From NCBI GenBank assembly GCA_905221035.1, contig CAJNBP010000003.1, positions 1 through 64,000 of the forward strand: 64,000 nucleotides of DNA, in the 5' to 3' direction. Position numbers and translations under genes: made by a program. How positions within the stretch are numbered: position 1 is the stretch's first letter; the number at the start of each line of letters is the position of its first letter. The DNA comes from a bacterium. GTDB lineage: Bacteria > Bacillota > Bacilli > Lactobacillales > Streptococcaceae. Below the pieces are notes generated by a model that saw only the letters and a program-made list of their open reading frames with translations, ran no database searches and had not been told where the DNA came from. Shown here piece after piece: positions 45,096 to 54,224 of this stretch.

Positions 45096-46982
45096 TTAGG
45101 CTTTCACTTCGATAAGAGCATCACCCTTCGCAACTGAACCTGTTGCGATTGGAGCTACTGAAGAGAAGTCAGCTGTGTTTGTAACAATAACCATTGTTGT
45201 ATCATCAAGACCAGCTGCAGCGATTTTGTTTGAGTCAAATGTTCCAAGAACATCGCCAGCTTTTACCTTGTCACCTTGGGCAACTTTTTGTTCGAAACCT
45301 TCACCGTTCATTGTTACAGTGTCGATACCAACGTGGATCAAGACTTCAGCTCCATTAGTTGTTTTCAAACCGAAAGCATGTCCAGTTGCAAAGGCGATTG
45401 AAACTTCAGCATCAGCTGGTGCATAGACCACACCTTGACTTGGTTTCACAGCGATACCTTGTCCCATAGCTCCACTTGAGAAGACTGGGTCATTGACATC
45501 GGCAAGAGCAACAACATCACCAACGATAGGAGTTACAAGTGTTTCATTTTGAAGAGCTGCTGGAATGTTACCAGTTGTTTCTTCTTGGACCAAACGTTCT
45601 GTCTCTACTTCAGTAGCAACTTCTTTTTCATCCTCATAACCAAACATGTAAGTAAGGGCAAAACCAAGTGCAAATGATACAGCTACCATAAGAAGGTATT
45701 GGGCAAGTTGTCCGTTACCAACATAAAGCATTGTACCAGGGATGATGGTGATACCACTACCATTACCAGCAAGTCCAAGGATAGAAGCCAATCCACCACC
45801 GATTGCACCAGCAATCAATGAGAGGAAGAATGGTTTACGGAAGCGCAAGTTCACCCCGAAGATAGCAGGCTCTGTAATACCGAGGAAGGCAGAAAGAGCT
45901 GCTGGGAAAGCAAGTGTTTTTAGTTTTGGATTTTTAGTTTTAACACCAACCGCAACAGTCGCAGCACCTTGAGCTGTCATAGCAGCTGTGATGATAGCGT
46001 TGAATGGGTTAGCATGGTCAGCAGCAAGCAATTGAACTTCAAGCAAGTTGAAGATATGGTGCACACCTGACACGACGATCAATTGGTGAACCCCACCAAT
46101 CAAGAAACCACCAAGACCAAATGGCATGCTGAGGATCGCTTTTGTAGCGATAAGGATGTAGTTTTCAACAACGTGGAAAACTGGCCCGATGACAAAGAGT
46201 CCAAGGATAGACATAACCAAAAGTGTCACGAATGGCGTTACCAAGAGATCAATAACATCTGGAACGACCTTGCGGACAAGTTTTTCAAATTTAGCTCCGA
46301 CAACCCCGATGATGAAGGCTGGAAGAACGGAACCTTGCAAACCAACAACAGGTATGAAACCAAAGAAGTTCATAGCTGTTACTTCACCACCTGAAGCGAC
46401 AGCCCAAGCGTTTGGAAGTGAGCCAGAAACAAGCATCATACCAAGAACGATACCAACGGCTGGATTTCCACCGAATACACGGAAGGTTGACCACACAACC
46501 AAACCTGGCAAGATGATGAAGGCTGTATCTGTCAAGATTTGTGTGTAAGTTGCAAAGTCTCCTGGAAGTGGCATTTCAAGAGCATTGAAAAGACCACGCA
46601 CACCCATGAAAAGACCTGTTGCTACGATAACTGGGATGATTGGAACGAAAACGTCACCGAAAGTACGGATAGCACGTTGGAACCAGTTCCCTTGTTTAGC
46701 AGCTTCTGCTTTCATATCAGCTTTAGATGATGTTGGCAAACCAAGTGCAACAACTTCATCGTACATTTTGTTAACTGTACCTGTACCAAAGATGATTTGG
46801 TATTGACCTGAGTTAAAGAAAGCACCTTGAACTTTTTCCAAGTTCTCAATCACTTCTTTATTGATTTTTCCTTCATCTTTGACCATGACACGAAGACGAG
46901 TCGCACAGTGAGCTACACTGTTGACATTTTCACGTCCGCCCAAGGCATCGATGACTTTTTTTGCAATTTCCTGATTGTTCAT
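45096..46982 (-). CDS. scrA: Sucrose-specific PTS enzyme IIBCA
   Basis: Imports sucrose and phosphorylates it to sucrose-6-phosphate. 628 residues: IIB (phosphorylated Cys26 in CATRLR), IIC with about ten membrane segments, then IIA (VLIHVGIDTV carries the phospho-His). The start MNNQEI has AAGGAG upstream; an in-frame extension of 46 codons reads through the promoter. Divergent from scrB, sharing a LacI-type operator region. Confidence 0.95.
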   Translation of the reverse strand: MNNQEIAKKVIDALGGRENVNSVAHCATRLRVMVKDEGKINKEVIENLEKVQGAFFNSGQYQIIFGTGTVNKMYDEVVALGLPTSSKADMKAEAAKQGNWFQRAIRTFGDVFVPIIPVIVATGLFMGVRGLFNALEMPLPGDFATYTQILTDTAFIILPGLVVWSTFRVFGGNPAVGIVLGMMLVSGSLPNAWAVASGGEVTAMNFFGFIPVVGLQGSVLPAFIIGVVGAKFEKLVRKVVPDVIDLLVTPFVTLLVMSILGLFVIGPVFHVVENYILIATKAILSMPFGLGGFLIGGVHQLIVVSGVHHIFNLLEVQLLAADHANPFNAIITAAMTAQGAATVAVGVKTKNPKLKTLAFPAALSAFLGITEPAIFGVNLRFRKPFFLSLIAGAIGGGLASILGLAGNGSGITIIPGTMLYVGNGQLAQYLLMVAVSFALGFALTYMFGYEDEKEVATEVETERLVQEETTGNIPAALQNETLVTPIVGDVVALADVNDPVFSSGAMGQGIAVKPSQGVVYAPADAEVSIAFATGHAFGLKTTNGAEVLIHVGIDTVTMNGEGFEQKVAQGDKVKAGDVLGTFDSNKIAAAGLDDTTMVIVTNTADFSSVAPIATGSVAKGDALIEVKA

Positions 46983-47019
46983 TTGCAAAAATCTCCTTAT
47001 ATAAAATTTTGTAAACTGT

Positions 47020-47034
47020 TTGAAAGCGATTTTA
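47020..47034. promoter_or_regulatory. cre/ScrR-like site in the scrA leader
   Basis: TTGAAAGCGATTTTA, close to the cre consensus but with an imperfect right half. It lies between the scrA promoter and its start codon, where binding would block elongation. Confidence 0.45.
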
Positions 47035-47052
47035 TTCGCCCTTACGACTATT

Positions 47053-47080
47053 ATTTTATCATGTTTTAGAAATATGTCAA
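47053..47080 (-). promoter_or_regulatory. scrA promoter
   Basis: TTGACA (plus-strand 47075-47080), 16 bases, TAAAAT (47053-47058) on the minus strand. AAAACGCTTG, a LacI-type half site, overlaps the -35. Confidence 0.75.
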
Positions 47081-47250
47081 GCGTTTTGCAGAAAAAATAT
47101 TCTATCCACTTAGTGGGCACGATTTAGATTGATTACTTTATCAGATATTCCTTGAAAAAATAAGTTTAAAATCTTGGTTAAAAGGGTTTTGTTTCATTAT
47201 CTTTCATATTTTCCTAAAAATTTGATTGATTTCCTGCATTTATTTTGTGA

Positions 47251-47260
47251 CAAACGTTTG
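47251..47260. promoter_or_regulatory. LacI-type operator upstream of scrB
   Basis: Perfect palindrome CAAACGTTTG, the core expected for ScrR or CcpA. A second, half-like site GAAAACGGTTAC lies inside the scrB promoter spacer. Confidence 0.6.
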
Positions 47261-47291
47261 ACAGTTTTTTCTCTTTTTTAACATAAAAGGC

Positions 47292-47320
47292 TTGCTTTTT
47301 TTCCCGAAAACGGTTACTAT
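47292..47320 (+). promoter_or_regulatory. scrB promoter
   Basis: TTGCTT (47292-47297), 17 bases, TACTAT (47315-47320). The spacer contains AAAACGGTTA, so a LacI-family repressor would compete with RNA polymerase. Confidence 0.6.
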
Positions 47321-47353
47321 TAAAAGTGATAAGATTTTTGGAGGAATGAAAGA

Positions 47354-48808
47354 ATGAAATGGACTACTGAGCGTCGTTACAGACTTTATCAAGACTGGAC
47401 GCAAGAAGAAATTAAGAATATTAAGGAAAATATGGCACAATCTCCATGGCATACTCATTACCACGTTGAGCCAAAAACAGGACTCCTAAACGACCCAAAT
47501 GGCTTTTCTTACTTTGATGGAAAGTGGATTGTTTTTTATCAGAACTTTCCTTTTGGTGCAGCCCACGGTTTGAAATCTTGGGTGCAATTGGAAAGCGAGG
47601 ACTTGGTTCATTTCACAGAAACTGGAGTCAAAGTTTTGCCTGATACTCCATTAGATAGCCACGGCGCCTACTCTGGTTCTGCTATGCAATTTGGTGAAAA
47701 CTTGTTCCTATTCTATACAGGAAATGTCCGTGATGAAAACTGGATCCGTCACCCTTACCAGATTGGGGCTTTGATGGACAAGGATGGCAATATTACGAAG
47801 ATTGACAAGATCTTGATCGATCAGCCTACAGACTCTACCGACCACTTCCGCGATCCGCAAATTTTTAACTTTAAGGGTCAATATTATGCCATTGTCGGCG
47901 GACAAGACTTGGAGAAAAAAGGTTTCGTTCGTCTCTATAAGGCTGTAGATAACGACTACACAAACTGGCAAGCCGTTGGCGACCTTAACTTTGCTAACGA
48001 TCGCACTGCCTATATGATGGAATGCCCAAATCTGGTCTTTGTAGGAGAGCAACCTGTCCTTCTCTACTGCCCACAAGGATTGGATAAAGATGTTCTAGAC
48101 TACGACAATATCTATCCAAATATGTACAAAATCGGGACTTCCTTTGACCCTGAAAATGCCAAAATGGTAGATGTGTCTCAACTTCAAAACATGGACTATG
48201 GTTTCGAAGCCTATGCAACTCAAGCCTTCAACGCTCCTGACGGACGTGCTCTAGCAGTTAGCTGGCTTGGATTGCCAGATGTTGCTTACCCATCTGACCG
48301 TTTTGACCACCAAGGAACCTTCTCATTGGTCAAAGAACTGACTATCAAAGATGGCAAACTCTACCAATACCCAGTCGCAGCGATCAAGGATCTCCGTGTT
48401 TCTGAAGAAGCCTTCTCAAACCGTTCCCATACCAATAACAGCTACGAACTTGAACTTAACTTAAAACCTAATAGTCAGAGCGAGATTGTCTTACTTGCTG
48501 ACAAAGAAGGCAAGGGACTTGCAATCAACTTTGACCTTGTAAATGGTCAAGTGACAGTGGATCGTAGCCAGGCTGGTGAACAGTACGCTCAAGAATTTGG
48601 TACAACTCGTTCTTGCCCTATCGATAACCAGGCTACTACTGCTACGATTTTCATCGATAACTCTGTCTTTGAAATTTTCATCAATAAAGGAGAAAAAGTA
48701 TTTTCTGGTCGTGTCTTCCCACATGCGGACCAAAATGGTATCCTCATCAAATCTGGAAACCCAACTGGAACTTACTATGAATTAGATTATGGTCGCAAAA
48801 CTAACTGA
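47354..48808 (+). CDS. scrB: Sucrose-6-phosphate hydrolase (GH32)
   Basis: Splits sucrose-6-phosphate into glucose-6-phosphate and fructose. 484 residues: five-bladed propeller with nucleophile in NDPNG (46-50), FRDP (165-168) and acid/base ECPN (223-226), then a C-terminal beta-sandwich. GGAGGAA precedes ATG. scrR starts inside its last codons. Confidence 0.95.
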   Translation: MKWTTERRYRLYQDWTQEEIKNIKENMAQSPWHTHYHVEPKTGLLNDPNGFSYFDGKWIVFYQNFPFGAAHGLKSWVQLESEDLVHFTETGVKVLPDTPLDSHGAYSGSAMQFGENLFLFYTGNVRDENWIRHPYQIGALMDKDGNITKIDKILIDQPTDSTDHFRDPQIFNFKGQYYAIVGGQDLEKKGFVRLYKAVDNDYTNWQAVGDLNFANDRTAYMMECPNLVFVGEQPVLLYCPQGLDKDVLDYDNIYPNMYKIGTSFDPENAKMVDVSQLQNMDYGFEAYATQAFNAPDGRALAVSWLGLPDVAYPSDRFDHQGTFSLVKELTIKDGKLYQYPVAAIKDLRVSEEAFSNRSHTNNSYELELNLKPNSQSEIVLLADKEGKGLAINFDLVNGQVTVDRSQAGEQYAQEFGTTRSCPIDNQATTATIFIDNSVFEIFINKGEKVFSGRVFPHADQNGILIKSGNPTGTYYELDYGRKTN

Positions 48809-49754
48809 TGTCGCCAAACTTGCAGGCGTCAGCCCTACTACCGTTTCTCGGGTTATCAATAAAAAAGGTTATCTATCTGAGAAAACCATTCAAAAGGTCA
48901 ATGAAGCCATGCGAGAATTGGGCTATAAACCCAACAACCTGGCTCGTAGTCTGCAAGGAAAATCAGCTAAGTTAATCGGCTTGATTTTCCCAAATATTTC
49001 CAATGTTTTCTATGCAGAATTGATTGATAAATTGGAACACCAACTCTTCAAAAATGGTTACAAAACCATCATCTGCAACAGTGAACATGATTCTGAGAAG
49101 GAACGTGAATATATCGAAATGTTGGAAGCCAATCAGGTGGACGGCATCATTTCTGGTAGTCACAACCTAGGAATTGAAGACTACAATCGCGTGACAGCGC
49201 CGATTATTTCCTTTGACCGAAACCTGTCTCCAGACATCCCTGTCGTTTCCTCTGACAACTATGCTGGTGGGGTTCTTGCTGCCCAGACCTTGGTTAAGAC
49301 AGGCGCCCAGTCTATCATCATGATTACAGGGAATGACAATTCCAATTCGCCAACCGGACTGCGCCACGCTGGTTTTGCATCGGTTCTACCAAAAGCACCT
49401 ATTATCAATGTTTCCAGTGACTTTTCTCCTGTCAGAAAAGAAATGGAAATCAAGAATATCTTGACCCGACAAAAGCCTGATGCCATCTTTGCTTCGGATG
49501 ATTTGACAGCTATTCTGGTCATTAAAATTGCTCAAGAACTGGGCATTTCTGTCCCAGAAGAGCTCAAGGTCATCGGATACGATGGGACCTACTTTATCGA
49601 GAATTACTATCCTCATTTGACAACAATTAAGCAACCTATGAAGGAGATTGCCCAACTCACTGTTGACCTCCTCTTACAAAAGATCGAAGGCAAGGAAGTT
49701 GCGACAACTGGTTACTTCTTACCAGTCACCCTATTACCAGGAAAAAGTATTTAA
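48789..49754 (+). CDS. scrR: Sucrose operon repressor ScrR (LacI family)
   Basis: 321 residues with an N-terminal LacI helix-turn-helix (LTDVAKLAGVSPTTVSRVIN, 5-24) and a periplasmic-binding-protein-like core. It should repress scrA and scrB and be released by a sucrose-derived sugar. It overlaps scrB by 20 bases. Its stop codon touches a BOX element. Confidence 0.93.
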   Translation: MVAKLTDVAKLAGVSPTTVSRVINKKGYLSEKTIQKVNEAMRELGYKPNNLARSLQGKSAKLIGLIFPNISNVFYAELIDKLEHQLFKNGYKTIICNSEHDSEKEREYIEMLEANQVDGIISGSHNLGIEDYNRVTAPIISFDRNLSPDIPVVSSDNYAGGVLAAQTLVKTGAQSIIMITGNDNSNSPTGLRHAGFASVLPKAPIINVSSDFSPVRKEMEIKNILTRQKPDAIFASDDLTAILVIKIAQELGISVPEELKVIGYDGTYFIENYYPHLTTIKQPMKEIAQLTVDLLLQKIEGKEVATTGYFLPVTLLPGKSI

Positions 49755-49905
49755 TACTCTTCGAAAATCTCTTCAAATCACGTCAGCGTCGCCTTACCGT
49801 AGATATATGTAACTGACTTCGTCAGTCTTATCTACAACCTCAAAGCAGTACTTTGAGCAACTTGCGGCTAGCTTCCTAGTTTGCTCTTTGATTTTCATTG
49901 AGTAT
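49754..49905 (+). repeat. BOX element, boxA-boxC without boxB
   Basis: 152 bases from ATACTC to GAGTAT with the boxA core CGTCAGCGTCGCCTTACC and a boxC end that matches the left end of the element at 1465. Its first base is the last base of the scrR stop codon, as at ldcB. Confidence 0.92.
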
Positions 49906-49914
49906 AAGCACAAG

Positions 49915-49944
49915 AAAACTCAGACCAATTCGTCTGAGTTTTTT
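49915..49944. terminator. Bidirectional terminator between scrR and mvaA
   Basis: AAAACTCAGAC and GTCTGAGTTTT arms around six bases with T-runs. It touches the mvaA stop codon. Confidence 0.85.
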
Positions 49945-51217
49945 ATAATCTTAAATTTTCGAGATAGCGCTGGGCTGTCTCTAGGTTAAAGGTTTTATCT
50001 GCGATAAGTTGCTCGACTAGGGGAGCTACCTCTGACTCACTGGCACCTGCTAGGAGTGCTAAAGATTTGGCCTGCAATTTCATGTGACCTTGCTGAATTC
50101 CCGTACTCACCAAGGCTTTGAGGGCCGCAAAGTTTTGGGCAAGACCGATGGACACGATAAGCTGGGCTAATTCTTTGGCAAAAGGATTTCCCAGTAGTTC
50201 ATGACTGAGGGCTACACGAGGATTGAGACCGATAGAGCCACCCTTGGTCGCCACAGGTATGGGCAGGGTCATCTGGCCCACCAATTCTTCTCTTTCAAGG
50301 TCCAGCGTCCATTGACTAAGACCTTGATAGCGCCCGTCTCGACTAGCAAAGGCATGGGCCCCCGCCTCAATGGCACGCCAGTCATTACCAGTGGCAATTA
50401 AAATGGCATCAATACCATTAAAAATCCCTTTATTGTGGGTAGCTGCTCGATAAGGATCAGCCTGTGCAAACTGGCTGGCCAAGGCTATCTTCTCCGCAAT
50501 TTCTCGTCCTTGATCCTTTTGGCGGCTCAAGTAACGAAAGGCGATGCGACAGCTTACAGTAACTAGAGAATCGGTCGCGTAGTTGGACAAGATTCCCACG
50601 AGACTCTGCCCCTGACTGAGCTCTTCTAAGACTGGTTTCAAGGATTCCAGCATGGTGTTGAGCATATTGGCACCCATGGCTTCCTGGGTATCAACATGAA
50701 GATAGACGACTAGAAAGTCTGTTTCGCCTTTTATCTGCTCGACATGCAGATCACGCGCCCCACCTCCACGTTTAACGATAGAAGGATAGGCTTGATTGGC
50801 AAGCTCCAAGAGCTCCGCTTTCTTACTGACAATCTTCTCTTGCGCTAAATCTTGATCAGCAACTTGATAAAGGGCTACCTGACCAATCATCTGACGCTCA
50901 TGGACTTGTGCAGTAAAGCCCCCTGCTCGCTTGATGATTTTACTTGCATAGCTGGCCGCAGCAACCACGGACGGCTCTTCCGTCACATAAGGAACTGTGT
51001 ATTCCTGACCGTTAACGAGAACCTCTGGAACTAGCGAATAAGGCAGAGAAAAAGTTCCCACCACATTCTCACTCAGCTGGTCTGCGACAGTCACGCTAAT
51101 CTGTTCATCCTGCTCCAAACTCACTTGCTTCTCAGGACTAAGGAGCGCCTGAGCTTTTAACAGCTCGAGGCGCTCTTGGTATGATTTTTTAGAAAATCCA
51201 TTCCAACTTATCTTCAT
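49943..51217 (-). CDS. mvaA: Hydroxymethylglutaryl-CoA reductase (class II)
   Basis: Reduces HMG-CoA to mevalonate for isoprenoid and undecaprenyl-carrier synthesis. 424 residues; ENVVGTFSLPYSLVPEVLVN near the N terminus, ATGNDWRAIEAGAHAFASRD (active-site Asp region) and a late LSHELLGNPFAKE with the catalytic His. It shares one base with mvaS (TAATG), so translation is coupled. Confidence 0.95.
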   Translation of the reverse strand: MKISWNGFSKKSYQERLELLKAQALLSPEKQVSLEQDEQISVTVADQLSENVVGTFSLPYSLVPEVLVNGQEYTVPYVTEEPSVVAAASYASKIIKRAGGFTAQVHERQMIGQVALYQVADQDLAQEKIVSKKAELLELANQAYPSIVKRGGGARDLHVEQIKGETDFLVVYLHVDTQEAMGANMLNTMLESLKPVLEELSQGQSLVGILSNYATDSLVTVSCRIAFRYLSRQKDQGREIAEKIALASQFAQADPYRAATHNKGIFNGIDAILIATGNDWRAIEAGAHAFASRDGRYQGLSQWTLDLEREELVGQMTLPIPVATKGGSIGLNPRVALSHELLGNPFAKELAQLIVSIGLAQNFAALKALVSTGIQQGHMKLQAKSLALLAGASESEVAPLVEQLIADKTFNLETAQRYLENLRL

Positions 51218-52389
51218 TATTTTTCAACCTTGCTATAACGGCGTTGGTGGTCCACAATTTCAACCAAGGTAAAATCTTGATTTTCATATCCAGCAAACTG
51301 GGCAGAGTTTGTTTCATCCAAGTCCACTTCCTCAAAGAAGACTTTTTCATAGTCTGCAACAGACAGGGCAGTTCGTTGGTTGAGCTTGTTCAAACGGTCT
51401 TTATCCAGATAAGCTTCATATCCTTCAACCAATTCACCACTGAAGAACTCAGCCACAGCCCCACTTCCGTAACTATAAAGGGCGATTTTATCCCCAGCCT
51501 TCAAGCTATCTGTATTTTCCAAGAGAGACAAAAGTCCAAGAAAGAGAGAACCTGTATAGATATTCCCCACTTTTTGACTGTAGAGAATAGACTGGTCAAA
51601 ATGCTTTTGCAAGAGGTCTTTTTTCTCTTGAGGCAGGTTCTTATCCATGATTTTTTTCAAGCCTTTTAGTGCTAATTTAGGATAAGGCAAGTGGAAACAA
51701 ACAGCCGCAAAATCATCTAAAGTAAGCTGGTAGCGTTTTTGATATTCAAGCCAAGTCGTTTTCAAACTATCCAAATATTGTTGGGTAGAATAGACACCAT
51801 TTACATAAGGAGTTGTTGAGTAATTTGGACGCCAAAAATCCATGATGTCACGGGTTTGAGCCACATTGTCATTATTAAAGGCCATAATGCGTGGATTTTG
51901 TGTAATCAACATAGCCACACTGCCAGCACCTTGAGTTGGTTCTCCTGGAGTTTCAATACCGTATTTGGCAATGTCACTGGCAATGACCAAGACCTTAGAC
52001 TCTGGAGAATTTTCCACATGCAATTTGGCATAATGAAGGGCAGCTGTCGCTCCATAGCAGGCTTCTTTAATCTCGAAACTACGAGCAAAGGGCTGGATGC
52101 CCAGCAAGCCATGCACAAAGACGGCCGCAGCCTTACTCTGGTCAATTCCTGACTCTGTAGCCACAATGACCATATCAATTTCTTGTCTCTCTTGCTCAGT
52201 TAAAATAGAGTCACTAGCACTGGCTGCCAAGGTCACGATATCCTCAGTTAGGGGTGCAATACTCAATTCCTTGAGCAAGAGTCCTTTGCTTAATTTTTCA
52301 GGGTCAATACCCCTCGCTTCTGCTAAGTCTTGTAATTTCAAGACATATTGACTGGTCGCAAAACCAATCTTATCAATACCGATTGTCAT
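51217..52389 (-). CDS. mvaS: Hydroxymethylglutaryl-CoA synthase
   Basis: Condenses acetyl-CoA with acetoacetyl-CoA to HMG-CoA. 390 residues; catalytic Glu79 (VATESGID), nucleophile Cys111 (EACYGATAAL) and the His of FHLPYPKL are visible. The start MTIGIDK has GAGGT upstream; an ATG eight codons earlier is less well placed. Confidence 0.95.
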   Translation of the reverse strand: MTIGIDKIGFATSQYVLKLQDLAEARGIDPEKLSKGLLLKELSIAPLTEDIVTLAASASDSILTEQERQEIDMVIVATESGIDQSKAAAVFVHGLLGIQPFARSFEIKEACYGATAALHYAKLHVENSPESKVLVIASDIAKYGIETPGEPTQGAGSVAMLITQNPRIMAFNNDNVAQTRDIMDFWRPNYSTTPYVNGVYSTQQYLDSLKTTWLEYQKRYQLTLDDFAAVCFHLPYPKLALKGLKKIMDKNLPQEKKDLLQKHFDQSILYSQKVGNIYTGSLFLGLLSLLENTDSLKAGDKIALYSYGSGAVAEFFSGELVEGYEAYLDKDRLNKLNQRTALSVADYEKVFFEEVDLDETNSAQFAGYENQDFTLVEIVDHQRRYSKVEK

Positions 52390-52462
52390 ATTTACCTCTG
52401 TTTTATCATTCATGTAAAAAATCGTTCTATACTATTTTATCACAAATGGCAGTAAAAGAGAG

Positions 52463-52491
52463 AAAAAAGACTTGATTCACCAAATCAAGTC
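52463..52491 (-). terminator. Terminator after the small secreted protein gene
   Basis: GACTTGATT and AATCAAGTC arms on the minus strand, followed by six T. Confidence 0.85.
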
Positions 52492-52519
52492 TCTTGTTCG
52501 TCATAGTTTTAAATAATGA

Positions 52520-52831
52520 TTAGTTGCTATAGAGTTCACCAACATAAGTAGCTTTATAAGCCCCATTCTCAGTTATCAGTTCCTGGAGGATTAAATTTCC
52601 TGAGTAAGTCCTTCCCATCTCATCTACAAATTCTTGATAAAATTGACTGGTCGGAATTTCTCTGATATTCTTATCAAATGTCTTGTCAAGTGTTTTACTA
52701 ACCTTCTCAGCAATCAACTGATGCTCTTGCAATCCACTTTGAAACTCTGAGCCTGAACTAGAAACCATGACTGGGATAAACAACAAAGTCAGTAGACTTA
52801 CAGACAATAAGGAAAATAGTAATTTTTTCAT
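52520..52831 (-). CDS. Small secreted protein of unknown function
   Basis: 103 residues: a signal peptide (MKKLLFSLLSVSLLTLLFIP) and a mature part of about 75 residues, acidic and without Cys. No family is recognised. It has a near-consensus promoter, AAAGGAGG ribosome-binding site and its own terminator, so it is a well-equipped single-gene unit, likely to be strongly expressed. Confidence 0.78.
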   Translation of the reverse strand: MKKLLFSLLSVSLLTLLFIPVMVSSSGSEFQSGLQEHQLIAEKVSKTLDKTFDKNIREIPTSQFYQEFVDEMGRTYSGNLILQELITENGAYKATYVGELYSN

Positions 52832-52852
52832 GTTTTTTCCTCCTTTCTATAT

Positions 52853-52881
52853 AGAATACTACATAGAGAAAGCGTTGTCAA
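52853..52881 (-). promoter_or_regulatory. Promoter of the small secreted protein gene
   Basis: TTGACA, 17 bases, TATTCT on the minus strand. The spacer starts ACGCTTTC, a possible cre half-site. Confidence 0.75.
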
Positions 52882-52935
52882 TGTATTTATCTCATTTTTC
52901 AGAAAATTCTTTTATTTCTGTAAATTCCCCAATAC

Positions 52936-53376
52936 TCAATGTGTTTTTATATAATGATACAGTCTGAGAATCACTGTTCCGCTAGCCATGCCAATAGAGA
53001 TTACCAGAGCCAACATGACAACTAAAGTTGCACTAGCAATCGCGTGACTATAGTCTCCTGTCACAAAAAAGGCAGTTGTCCGATAAGAAAGGTATCCCGG
53101 AACCAGGGGTGCCAAAATGGCCAAGATAAAGACCACTGCAGGTGTCTTATAAAGAATACTTAAAATCTGACTGACACAAGAACCAATAATAGCGGCAATG
53201 AAGGTAGCTACAATGACATTGGTTGGTTCCTTGAGCAAGAGATAGATTAGCCAGACAGCCATGCCCAAAATCCCTCCCGGTAAGAGCATGGACCGTTGAA
53301 CATTAAGTACGATTAAAAAAGTGATGATAGCAAGAAGACTTGCTACTGCTTGTAATAAAAAGGTTGTTAGTGTCAT
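52936..53376 (-). CDS. ThrE-type threonine/serine exporter, small subunit
   Basis: 146 residues, about four to five membrane segments, of the ThrE_2 (DUF3815) type corresponding to the C-terminal half of Corynebacterium ThrE. Immediately follows the large subunit (one-base gap). Export of Thr or Ser is inferred from the family. Confidence 0.8.
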   Translation of the reverse strand: MTLTTFLLQAVASLLAIITFLIVLNVQRSMLLPGGILGMAVWLIYLLLKEPTNVIVATFIAAIIGSCVSQILSILYKTPAVVFILAILAPLVPGYLSYRTTAFFVTGDYSHAIASATLVVMLALVISIGMASGTVILRLYHYIKTH

Positions 53377-53377
53377 A

Positions 53378-54136
53378 TTAATTCATCAATACCAAGGCGA
53401 CAGAAGTTCCCGCCCCTAAAGCAAGGGTAATGAGCAGGGATTCAAACATCTTACTCATACCAGAGTTTATGTGGTTGGTCATAATATCACGAACCGCATT
53501 AGTCAAGGCAATACCTGGTACAAAAGGCATGACCGCACCAGCTATAATCAAATCTGCCGTTGAGGGAAAGCCTGTGTAGCGAGCCCAAAACTGGGCAATC
53601 ATCCCAAAGACAAAGGCTCCAGCAAAGGCCGTCACAAAGGGAATTCGGATAAACTTCTCCACATAAAGGGAAAAGGCAAAACCAAATAAGGTAGCCACTC
53701 CTGCCCCGAGTGCATCGTAGATATTTCCACTAAACATAACCGAAAAGAAAGGAGCACTAAAGGTCGCGGCCAAAGTTACTTGCAACTTGGTATAGGGAAG
53801 GGGTTGGGCTTGCAAAGCCGTCAATTGCTTGAAGGCTGTTTCTAAATCAATGCGCCCCCCAACCAGCTGACGAGAAATCTGGTTTACATCACAGACTTTT
53901 TCAATATTATAAGAAGAGGAAGTCACGCGCTTCATGCGCGAAATATTGGTATTTTCAATAGAGAAAAAAATAGCGGCAGGCATGGCAAGAACATTGCAAT
54001 CCACAATCCCCTGCGAATGCGCGATTCGAATCATGGTATCTTCTACACGATGGATTTCTGAGCCACTTTTAAGGAGAATAGTCCCCGCTAGCATAATCAC
54101 ATCGATGACGGCATTTAATTCTTTTGATTCTTCCAT
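53378..54136 (-). CDS. ThrE-type threonine/serine exporter, large subunit (DUF1212)
   Basis: 252 residues: an N-terminal soluble part (SEIHRVEDTMIRIAHSQGI, about 25-43, is the DUF1212 hallmark) and about five membrane segments. With the next gene it forms the split version of ThrE. AAGGAGG lies upstream of ATG. Confidence 0.82.
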   Translation of the reverse strand: MEESKELNAVIDVIMLAGTILLKSGSEIHRVEDTMIRIAHSQGIVDCNVLAMPAAIFFSIENTNISRMKRVTSSSYNIEKVCDVNQISRQLVGGRIDLETAFKQLTALQAQPLPYTKLQVTLAATFSAPFFSVMFSGNIYDALGAGVATLFGFAFSLYVEKFIRIPFVTAFAGAFVFGMIAQFWARYTGFPSTADLIIAGAVMPFVPGIALTNAVRDIMTNHINSGMSKMFESLLITLALGAGTSVALVLMN

Positions 54137-54185
54137 GCTTTCCTCCTTTTATCAACTCCCTCTATTCTATCACAAATCAGGACTC

Positions 54186-54221
54186 AAAAAAAATCTTTGC
54201 CATGAAATCATGACAAAGATT
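54186..54221 (-). terminator. stkP operon terminator
   Basis: AATCTTTG-CATG and CATG-CAAAGATT arms on the minus strand, then eight T. Confidence 0.88.
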
Positions 54222-54224
54222 CGT

